A stretch of 64,000 nt of DNA from Serendipita indica DSM 11827 (taxonomy: Eukaryota > Basidiomycota > Agaricomycetes > Sebacinales > Serendipitaceae), in contig CAJVGD010000042.1 in the NCBI GenBank assembly GCA_910890315.1, positions 2,108,001 to 2,172,000 on the forward strand, read 5' to 3'. The notes under the pieces were generated by a model that saw only the letters and a list, made by a program, of their open reading frames with translations, was not told where the DNA came from and made no database searches. Positions 55,864 through 64,000 of the stretch are shown here, piece by piece. The first letter of the stretch is position 1; each line of letters begins with the position of its first letter. A program made the position numbers and the translations under genes.

Positions 55864-57671
55864 ATGAGTTCCTCGACGTGAGTAGGCTTCTGTGCTGAAC
55901 ACCATGACCCAACTTCTCCTAGTATCCAACCAACGAATCGCGTTCCTACTCTCAGAGAGCGCGCAGAGATTCGACATCTTATCAATCAAGATCAAGAAGA
56001 CGTCGTGCGCCTTACAAACACCTTGGAGACGCTAGAAAAAAAGTCTATTGCGCAAAAAGGATTCATACACAACTATGAAGAGGCGCTCGCGATTGCCGAA
56101 GCCATGCGCCGGGTTGCGGAGAAAACGCGCGATGTCATGGCCGAAAGCGAGAATATGCTCCAGCCACACGATGCGGACACTTCTGTCAAAAGTGAGGGAC
56201 AATCTTATCACAAACACCAACGCCTGTTCCGTGACGCTCAGGCCACGAGGCGAAGCGCCGTCGAAGAGGCGCAAAAGGCCACTAGAAAGATTGCTGAGAT
56301 GGATGCATCGATCAGAGATATCCAGCAAGAGATCAAGGGCGAGCAATCGGTTCTGGCCGTGCTCGAGATGTCAATGCAAAGCACCATTACTTCGATTGAG
56401 CGGGTAAAAGCTGATATCGCCCTTAAAGAGGCGGTGATCAGTGCACGGCATTTTGTCCCGGTCGAGATTTGGAGAGATATATTCTCCTTCAGAGTGTCCG
56501 AGGATGAAGCCTTGTTTTATGATAACAAACGCAAAGGTATTCCTCCATTTACGGCTTTGAAACTCTCAGCTGTGTGCCGGTATTGGCGAGATATCGTCAC
56601 GAGCTCTGCAGAGCTATGGAAATACATAGCGGTTCCTCATCATGATCGCATCACCGTCGGTCAACGGGATCGCATTACGTACTATCATAATCAATGCACG
56701 CCCCTACTCCCAGAGGTTTATACCTACTATCACGCATGCGACGGCATCCCGTAAAGGTCAATCTCGTCACCTTTATGCGGGAAACATTTGCGGAGTACCA
56801 AACTCTCGACATGTTTATTCACGCATTCAGTCTTATGCGTGGCCCAAGCCTTCGCAGCTTTCTGGAATTATTGTCACCGAAAGCAAACATCTTACAGTTG
56901 TCCGGCATCCACAATCCCGGATACACTTTCGACATTGCTGTAGACAGTATTCGCTACGTTAAGCATCTGAAGATAACCAACAAACCAGTTTCTATAGCCG
57001 AGCCATCTCATGGTGCGCCCACTATACCCCTTATATCTTTTACTCTCGACAGCATTACGCTGAATGAGAGTCTGTTCACTGGCTCTTTATCATCAATGAG
57101 TCATCTTGAACGCCTATACTTGGTCAATGTCACGCTCAATATTGAAGGTCCAATCATCAGTGTCACAATGCCCGCACTGAAGCATCTAACATGCGATTTA
57201 CATATCTATCCGACTATATCTAGGTTCATAACATCTCCAAGACTGGATGATCTTACTCTGGTCATCAAGCCTATGGAAGATTCGACCATGCGCGACTTTG
57301 ATGAATGGCTAGGTCGCGGGGGCGAGAGGCATCCGCATATCCACAATCTCACTCTCCAGGCATTACATTCGGAAGAGTTTGAGATCAGAAATCTTGACGA
57401 TACGGTCCTCGATCACTTCCCTGACGTAAAACATTTACGCCTCTCCGGTACCACTCCAAGCTCTAACCTCCTTTCATCACCCACGAGCGTCAATTCACTC
57501 GCACATATAATGGTACTGACCGTCATCGGTAGTGCGATCAGTGAAGAGGAACTCGCTTCCTTTATGCGGGGATTCGCTGCGTTGCATGGAAGAACGCCCA
57601 AATTGGCCGTTCTAAACTGTAGCAATCTCAATATTCAGGCCATTGCGAGGCTCCAGAATCAGCATTACTAA
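55864..57671 (+). pseudogene. F-box coiled-coil gene, family B, with one frameshift
   Basis: A mini-exon (55864-55877, MSSS) and a 45-nt intron precede the main exon from 55923 starting TIQPTNRVPTLRERAEIRHL. Coiled coil, F-box core (VPVEIWRDIFSFRVSEDEAL, LSAVCRYWRDIVTSSAELW) and LRR-like parts match the upstream tandem paralogue. Between about 56735 and 56760 the frame shifts once, from LLPEVYTYYHACDGIP to VKVNLVTFMRETFAEYQTL. The rest is open to LQNQHY. With a single 1-2 base difference this could be a young pseudogene, a truncated protein of about 280 aa or a consensus error. Confidence 0.7.
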
Positions 57672-57829
57672 GCCGAAGTCGAGCCAAGCGTTGCGTAGCC
57701 CAGAAGGATCTTTCCGGAAAAGCTAGTGTATTCATTGGTATGCATGTCAACTCTATAAACCCACGTCTCTTTATGCAGAACAGAACGCATCTCCGCACAA
57801 GTCTTTCCCGAAATGATGTCGGAGATTGT

Positions 57830-58631
57830 TCAAGTGAGTAGGACAAGTGGAAGCTGAAAGTACGAGTTCTCTTTGTTGAGGAGAAGGCTGAGTGCACAAT
57901 ACCACGCAGAAAAGGCGGCCAGCAGACCACAAACACCCCCAGCTTTGATCCATGGCGTGCTAATGAGATACTCTCCGACTGCGAGGGTGAGGAACGTGAG
58001 ATCCAAGACAGTGAAAACGAAGATGAAAGCGACGGAGTGACGAAGGACGACGATGAGCATGAGCGTAGTGAGGATAAACCACCCGAAGAGGAAAAATGAA
58101 ATCGCAGTGTGAAGCTCCGCTACGTTGTCGCCATAGGCTGTGGCGATCCCAAAATTGGGGATGAGGATGGCAGAATACGAGAGCCAGAATGTACCGTATG
58201 ACGCTGAGAACGGTCAGGTAACCCCTACCACGAGTTTTTACACACCGAATACCGTCCCAGCAAACGTATTGCCGACGGCGAATCCCCAGAGGCCAGAGGA
58301 GAACTGCGCAACCCCGCCATAGAAGAGAGTGAGGCCAACGACAACGTTTGGCTAGAGGGTGGTCAGGGCGGTGTCGGTAACGATGCCTCGAGACGTACCA
58401 CGGTGACACCGTGTACTTGGAGGTTAATCTGGATCGAGCTCAGTGATGATCGATGGTGAGGGGCACTCCTCTACTCACAAGGGAGAGCACGAACGTTGTT
58501 AGCGCGAATGAACATAGCCCAAGAGGTACTGGGTCACCGAGAGCTCGGGGCTGCTGGACCGGTGTCACGCATTCGACAACGGCTCGCTCGCCGTGCACGC
58601 CCTTCTCGATGTCGACACTGAGGACAGACAT
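57830..58631 (-). CDS. GPR1/FUN34/YaaH (ATO) family membrane transporter, four exons
   Basis: Exons 58631-58479, 58428-58399 (a 30-nt micro-exon), 58351-58246 and 58203-57830 join in phase to 220 aa. The family signature appears as GDPVPLGLCSFALTTF (usually NPAPLGL). Then come GVTV/PNVVVGLTLFYGGVAQ, FAVGNTFAGT, and SYGTFWLSYSAILIPNFGI, with about six hydrophobic segments. Members are acetate/ammonium-linked plasma-membrane transporters in yeasts and moulds. The D in GDP replaces the usual N of the motif. The C-terminus (LPLVLLT) is shorter than common versions. The frame is complete once introns are removed. Confidence 0.85.
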
Positions 58632-59025
58632 TGCTCAACTTGATGCAAAGGGCTGGATGAGGAGGGTAAGGGTCTACATATGTGCACCCTGCAACTGCGG
58701 GGGTATAAATCTAAGCACCTCTAATCCAGGTGACTGAATCCCATGCAGTAATGCGGGGTAGCTTGTGATATTGGGCTGAATGCGCGCTAAAAGCGGCATT
58801 TGAATATGTCGAGAGTAGGTTTCAATACGTGGGGGGAGGCTGACTTGCTTGCCGCGGCAACGTGATTTATGTTCAATGTAACAGAAGTTCCCTATAATTG
58901 GATGCGATCGCATGTGATAACCACAAATCCAGACTGAACAGTGTATTGCTTGAACCAAGAGGCTCTGAATCTCGAGACACGTCCTTTTGTAGTTTGGTGG
59001 AGGCCCGAGACCTTGGACGAGAAAA

Positions 59026-60277
59026 TCACTCTTGGACGGCAGAATCCCATCTTCGAATGCTATCATCTTCCTCCAATGTGGGCCTACGAAACACTTCCAT
59101 AACCCTTCTCGATATTTTTGGAGAGCGAGACACCGACTCTGCCACATGACTTCCTAGAGTAGACGTCAGGCAAAAGTCACGCCTTCATGACATCTACTCA
59201 CCTCTTTCGTGCAACTCTATGGAGGCCTGTATATCATTCTGCTTGCATATCGAAACGAGCTCCTTTATTCGCTCCGGCTTTGTGTTGTTCGATCCACTGA
59301 GCCTTAGAAAAATTTCTCGGATTTTAGGTTGCCTCTGTACAAACTGCTCCAACGCCGAGGGCTGTAACTCCTCCCAATGCCCTGTTCTGATCCAGAGCTC
59401 GTCGAGAGCACTCGGGATCGTGTTTCTGTGTTTATTGAATATACTGGCCGCCAGCTCCAGACTCTTCAGGCCCGAGTAGCTGGAAAGAATTCATAAAATC
59501 CACTCCCTGAGGCCCAAAAGGCACCCAGGTGTTTAATCTTGCCACACGAGAGAATTCTGGGTATTGGATAGGGAGCACTGATGAGGAATAGCTCGATCTC
59601 TTGCAGGCGCGGGCAAGCAATGAGCCACTCATCCATCTTTGCAAGGTTCTCATCGTCATATGACAAGGTGATGGCTTCAAGTAGTGGAAGTGGTGGGTGA
59701 ATACGAGGGTCCAAGGGAGTAGTGAGTGGGAACCCTCCCAACTCTAAAGATCGCACGTTCTGAAACCGGAGGATTTGTGAATGAAACCCGTTTCTGTAAT
59801 TCATATCTCCTATGACACTGAGAGATGTCAGAGAGAGGTGATTTCCTGGAGCTATCGGGAGAATTTGATGGGTTCCATTCCAGTCGGCCCAAGTGTCGTA
59901 GTTCAGAAAGGCGATCGGGCAATAAAGTGTATCCAAAGCCTCAAGGGTGTTGATTATTTGGATAAAGACTTTGATAACTGGGGGAGGACATCGAACCGTG
60001 CCATGACTCGGCAGGCCAAGGGCCTTGACCAGCCTGCGTAGTTGTGGTTGTACCTTTAGAGTCCTCAGGAGCAACTGCGCACTCCCAATTTTTTGATTGA
60101 TAACGAACGGTATAGGAACTCGGTAGCCGGACCGCACCATGCACGACAGACGATAGCGATACTCCACGTGATGGGATAAGGAGAGTATACTCCGCACCAG
60201 AATGGGGGAGGACGCAGTGGAAGGTGGGAAAAAACCTGTGATAATAGTTCTGGAGGCAGATGGGCAAAATTATGCAT
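59026..60277 (-). pseudogene. F-box/LRR-like gene, family A, with at least two frameshifts
   Basis: The start is taken at MHNFAHLPPELLSQVFSHLP; a further in-frame ATG lies at 60328. The F-box region has IVCRAWCGPATEFLYRSL. At a run of six A bases near 60090 the frame shifts before SAQLLLRTLKVQPQL. The long central frame (60100-59490) has LRR-like parts (VRSLELGGFPLTTPLDPRIH, MDEWLIACPRLQEIEL). A second shift near 59490 leads to LKSLELAASIFNKHRN. After a last intron the tail ends LEEDDSIRRWDSAVQE, the family tail motif. Some shifts may be sequencing errors, the first being in a homopolymer. Confidence 0.65.
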
Positions 60278-60623
60278 GCGAAGCTCTTCAGAAATCGGCT
60301 TTAAATGTGTAAGAGCACGTAAAATCATCCAATAAAAGCGAGGTGGCCCTGAATCGCACTTACTGGAGGCTTTGGTATTTGGCGCCGCCGTTTTCCGTTG
60401 TGCGCGAACGTCCTTCTGCTCTCCTGACAGCTCATTATAGTCTCCGAGAATGTGACTGACGGTGAATACAAACGCAGGCCCAAAGACTGGGCAATCGTGA
60501 CAAGATGGGTCGGGTCTAAATTAGTACGATATGGGCTTCACACTAAATAGTTGGTTGTCGATTGGCTAATAGAGCAAAATTAACGAGTTTTGTCGTTTCC
60601 TTGACCACATATGGGGTACAGTG
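60278..60623. other. Short intergenic region between tandem F-box genes
   Basis: No gene, RNA or repeat recognised. It contains the upstream flank of the preceding minus-strand gene and the 3' flank of the next. Confidence 0.4.
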
Positions 60624-61808
60624 TCATATTCCACGGCGTTCAACTTGGTTGTCCTCACGCCTAGATGTGCTTAGAGATATTTTATAAAGCACGAGGCTCT
60701 GGATACAACATTGTAAGCGGTTTACACTCGTAGAAGAAAGCACAGTCTCGAATGAGATATATATCCCGTTCTCCTTGCAAACAGCCTCTATTCTGTGTAC
60801 GTTGTCCACGGCAAACCTATTGTCATTGCCGAATTTGAGTACGAGATGGAGCATCGACGGCATTCGCTGTATATACTGCAAGATGTGGGACGGTTCTAGC
60901 GTCATCGCAACAGCGCACCAGATCTGCAAAACGATGGGGGATGTAGGAAGATGCTCGTTATGACAGATAAATGTATCAGAGCTGACTTCGAGCGTCTGAA
61001 GCGATATAGAGGAAAGCCACCCAATCGGTTGGGCGAAAGAGCAATAAATGAGACCAAGTTCCTGGATCTTCCCGCTGGCCAGCAACTTGGTAGGCAGAGC
61101 TGATATGTAGATGCCTCTCATCTCCAGCGCTCTTAATCGTTTGCATGCGACTAGCCAGTCGTCCAAAAAAGTCAAGTTACTCTGGTGCGAAATGGAGATC
61201 TTCTCGAGAAATGGTAGTGTCGGGGTAGCCCTCGGTTTGATTTTAGTCCTCAGAAGAATTCCATCAATGTCTAAAACTCGGAGATTTTGGAAAGAGAGGA
61301 GTTGCGCATGAGATTCTCCTTTGTAAGCCTCCCCATGGAGCGCCAGGTGTGACAGACGGAGATGTCTCCCGGGCTCAATGAGCAGAAATGGGTGAGGGCC
61401 GGTCCAGTAAGTCCACTTTTCACAGAATACGTGACCAAAGGGGCAATGAAGAGTTTCCAGAGACTCGATTAGATTGATAATTCGGGCATAAAGATGAGTG
61501 ATGGGCGCCGACTGCCGCATCGACTGCCATTGGAGTCTAAGGACCCTGACGAGCGACCTAACGAGGGGTTGGTTGAGTAATGCGTTGCAAAAAATCTCCG
61601 CCTCTTTCCTGTTGTCAATGTAAACACTGCGACAAAGGTATTCCATCGCTGGACCATGCCATGCGCGACAAATTCGCGCCAAACCCCAGTCTCTACTGGG
61701 TGGAGTCTCCATCTTGGGCCAGATGGAGTGATTATACCGAGGAAGATGGCCGAAGATCTCCAGCAAAATTTCTGCGGGGAGTTGAGGAGCCGTGAGTGCT
61801 GGGTGCAT
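60624..61808 (-). CDS. F-box/LRR-like protein, family A, intact
   Basis: A single open frame of 394 codons. The F-box start is APQLPAEILLEIFGHLPRYN, with ARICRAWHGPAMEYLCRSVY. LRR-like segments follow (LRVLDIDGILL, FLDDWLVACKRLRALEMRGI, LQTLEVSSDTF). The C-terminal 30 residues differ from the PEE..W tail of its paralogues, so an unrecognised intron near 60735 (GTAAAC) is possible. Closest in this window to the broken minus-strand gene just below it (shared WLxACxRLxxxE block). Probable SCF adaptor with unknown target. Confidence 0.7.
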   Translation of the reverse strand: MHPALTAPQLPAEILLEIFGHLPRYNHSIWPKMETPPSRDWGLARICRAWHGPAMEYLCRSVYIDNRKEAEIFCNALLNQPLVRSLVRVLRLQWQSMRQSAPITHLYARIINLIESLETLHCPFGHVFCEKWTYWTGPHPFLLIEPGRHLRLSHLALHGEAYKGESHAQLLSFQNLRVLDIDGILLRTKIKPRATPTLPFLEKISISHQSNLTFLDDWLVACKRLRALEMRGIYISALPTKLLASGKIQELGLIYCSFAQPIGWLSSISLQTLEVSSDTFICHNEHLPTSPIVLQIWCAVAMTLEPSHILQYIQRMPSMLHLVLKFGNDNRFAVDNVHRIEAVCKENGIYISFETVLSSTSVNRLQCCIQSLVLYKISLSTSRREDNQVERRGI

Positions 61809-62319
61809 TTGAGTCGACTTCTTCCGAAAGTTATCAGATTTTTTATGAGAATTTGTGGGAAAGTAAGAACCTTGATGGCGACGGAGAACGACCTATGCGC
61901 TGGGCTGAGCTGCGTTTCAAGCGCTTTGGGAATCGCCGCGTCCTTATGTTTGCTGAAGATCATCGAGCCTTGTATTATCCAGTTGAATTATTTAATGAAA
62001 TTCAGACCAGACGAGGCGAAGTTCAAGGTGCGTGCGTCGTTTCTGTTTCGAACACACTCGAGTAAAGTATGGATAGTTGAGTGGCAATGGAATGGCATAG
62101 GCAATAGAAACGGGCGGTTCCGAGGCGCGCGTCTCTTGAACCCCTACCACTTTCCCGACTATGTTTAAGAAGGCGACCAAGGTCTTGCTATATTTTATTT
62201 GCCACGAAACGGAACCAGAATCCACTTTGGTACGCTTATTCTAATCTTCAATTCCTCACCTGACGCTTGGCATCGCCGAATAGCAACCCAAATTAACAGT
62301 AAATGAGAATAACGCGTAG
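61809..62319. other. Intergenic region between divergent F-box genes
   Basis: About 500 bp with short overlapping open frames but no recognisable domain. It probably holds the two promoters and perhaps an unidentified first exon of the downstream gene. Confidence 0.4.
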
Positions 62320-63618
62320 CTGCCACTCTGCCAAACGAGCTATTGTATCTCATATTCTCGCATCTTCCATATGATCCGCTCTATGACGACTGGCCGCGCT
62401 GGCCATTATCCTCTCCCGCTCATGCCTTGCCGTTAGTATGTCGGCATTGGAGATACCAGCGACATCATCACTATATGCCGCCGTCGAACTGCGGACCATT
62501 GCCCAGGTCCGCTCATTCTATCGAACGATTCTTCAATTCCGCATCTTGCGCCACTCGTCAAGACTCTGTTCTTACCTATCCACCCGCGGAAGCCCTGTCC
62601 AGCCTCGGTGGTAGACGAATGTGATAGACTGATGCGCCTTTTGCCATGCTTGGACGAAACGTCGTATCAGCTGGACTCTCACCGTATCAACTTTCCAAAC
62701 ACGGCTGGTGCAGATAATCAAAACAAAAACGCACTTGTTCGCTATCTAGGTCTCGCCGCATGCACAGCGCAAGTCGGGCCCGGATTTCCCGACATATCGC
62801 GTGAGTTTGGAGGCCTACGGTGCTTACTTCTCAGCGGATTCCGAATTCGCCAGCGTGTCGACCCTGCGGTAACGCCACCTCTTCTACAACTCGAAGAGAT
62901 TACCATTGTGGGCGACGATAGCTTCCCTTACCTCGACGACTGGCTCTGCGGCTCGCCCCGTCTGCGTACACTTTGCGTGGCATCCATCTGGGATCAACAG
63001 CCATCTCCTCCGGTGAGAGTCTTGAGGACAAAGCGCATTCATTACATCGCCATCGCTGGGTGCTACACGGATCATAGCTACCACCTATCGTGGCTCGGCA
63101 TTTCCGACGCTCTCCGGATTTTAAACGTCTCTGCGGACGTCTTCCATAGTACCTATCCGCAGTTCCCAACCGAATTGGCGGAGATGAAGATTTGGGTTGT
63201 TAAAGGGATACCCCTCAACACAGACATGTTTATCCAATACCTTGAGGGTGGTCCAAGGATTGGAAGACTGATTCTCGAGGTGGATGTCCACCTGGAGAGC
63301 TTTTCAAACGCAAAGGAAAAGATCATCGAGGTCTGTAAGCGGAAAGAGATTCCGCTATGCATTGACGTTGGACAATGTGACTGCGAAGCGGGTGTGTTAT
63401 ATTCATATATATCGGTTTTCCGAATGTTCTGACGGTTTTCAGAGATAAAGCCAGAAGAACCTCCAGAAATCCCGAAAGGAAAGGTTTCTCAGTTATGGTT
63501 GCAGACACTGGCGGCTGCGAAACATATCGTCGGAAAGCAAAAGGATCCAGTCGTTAGTGACGAAGAGAGGGCAATCCTTGAGTGGGAGACTGATCAGCAG
63601 CTGCCAGCCAGTCTCTGA
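62320..63618 (+). pseudogene. F-box/LRR-like gene, family A, with two frameshifts near its start
   Basis: The coding part begins at or before 62320 with AATLPNELLYLIFSHLPYDP and WPRWPLSSPAHALPLVCRHW. The frame shifts near 62455 (to PATSSLYAAVELRTIAQVRS) and again near 62533 (to PHLAPLVKTLFLPIHPRKP). From there it is open, with LRR-like parts (VRYLGLAACTAQ, LRCLLLSGF, WLCGSPRLRTLC). A phase-1 intron (63392-63442) leads to the tail VVSDEERAILEWETDQ. No initiator ATG in the required frame was found, so a short first exon upstream is likely. Pseudogene or consensus indels. Confidence 0.65.
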
Positions 63619-63935
63619 TCCATCCATTGGCCGGGTTTGTGGACCTCAAACGGTGTTTTCTACGTATGCATCTCATACTTGAGTAGCGACTTAGTATCGT
63701 TGTTTATCCCAACAGAGAGACGTTTGCCCCAGACATTTCTTAAGCCCTTCCCTGAATACTACCCTTCTGGGTGCCCGCAGTACGAACACTGAGCGGCGCT
63801 AATCAGATATTATGAAGCAGACGGCAATTGTATAACACCGCCGTTCTCTACAAGTCACAACCTTGATTAGAAGCACATATATTTTCCCTGAATCAGACCC
63901 TTCTCTTTCTCAGGCTTTGAAACTTGGACCCGCCC
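63619..63935. other. Short intergenic region
   Basis: No feature recognised apart from the probable promoter of the gene starting at 63936. Confidence 0.4.
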
Positions 63936-64000
63936 ATGGCAGAACCGACCAAAGTGGTGATTGTTGGCGCGGGTAAGGCTATCATAAACGCTGAGTACTT
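63936..64000 (+). CDS. First exon of a probable FAD- or NAD(P)-binding enzyme, cut by the window edge
   Basis: ATG in a good context gives MAEPTKVVIVGAG, followed by a GTAAGG donor at 63973. A KVVIVGAG start is the first strand and glycine loop of a Rossmann fold, as in flavin monooxygenases and related oxidoreductases. Only the first exon is visible, so the enzyme class cannot be set. Confidence 0.5.
   Translation, partial: MAEPTKVVIVGAGKAIINAEY

Noticed and set aside
58674-59147. 157-codon minus-strand frame
   Set aside because: Overlaps, in a different frame, the last exon of the F-box gene whose tail matches the family motif.

Overview
The window looks like nuclear DNA of an Agaricomycete fungus, most likely close to Rhizoctonia solani (Cantharellales). 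Genes carry many short introns of about 45-60 nt with GT..AG ends. There is a NACHT-WD40 (fungal NLR) pair, a large F-box family, a Tad1-like LINE, an AreA-type GATA regulator and a TEY mitogen-activated protein kinase. The species name is an inference from gene content. No bacterial or organellar signals were seen.

Layout. (1) 1-13153: two copies of a NACHT-WD40 gene in inverted, divergent orientation. The left copy runs off the left edge. The arms (about 1018-4091 and 7641-10907) enclose two unrelated small genes: a conserved hypothetical (4366-4716) and a four-exon membrane protein (5816-6798). The right arm alone carries a 209-bp solo-LTR-like insertion with a 5-bp target duplication. (2) 13155-16989: a 5'-truncated LINE whose A-tail abuts the stop codon of the right NLR. 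(3) 17.1-20.6 kb: gene-poor, with a fragment resembling the N-terminal part of diadenosine tetraphosphate phosphorylase. (4) 20.6-31.8 kb: six F-box genes of two families, some broken. (5) 31.9-38 kb: a small secreted protein, a divergent TBC-domain protein and a hypothetical gene. (6) 38.2-45.8 kb: two nearly identical, intact MAP kinase genes in direct orientation. Between them lies a 37-codon gene with every hallmark of a lipopeptide mating-pheromone precursor, ending in the CaaX box CVVA. (7) 46.5-52.1 kb: an AreA/NIT2-type GATA factor. (8) 53.7-63.6 kb: five more F-box genes and an acetate-transporter-family (GPR1/FUN34/YaaH) gene. (9) The right edge holds the first exon of a probable FAD/NAD-binding enzyme.

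How it fits together. The NLRs and F-box genes are fast-evolving accessory families. Birth and death are visible directly: inverted duplication, near-identical WD repeats, frameshifts and one nonsense codon. The MAP kinases are of the Fus3/Kss1 type, which acts downstream of pheromone receptors in fungi, so a pheromone-precursor-like gene flanked by two copies of that kinase is the most interesting arrangement here. No STE3-type receptor was recognised in the window.

Caveat. Many breaks are 1-2 nt indels, and several lie in duplicated sequence where consensus polishing is weak. Some apparent pseudogenes, and the single frameshift in the GATA gene, may be assembly errors. All exon boundaries were inferred by eye from GT/AG signals, frame continuity and comparison between paralogues in the window.
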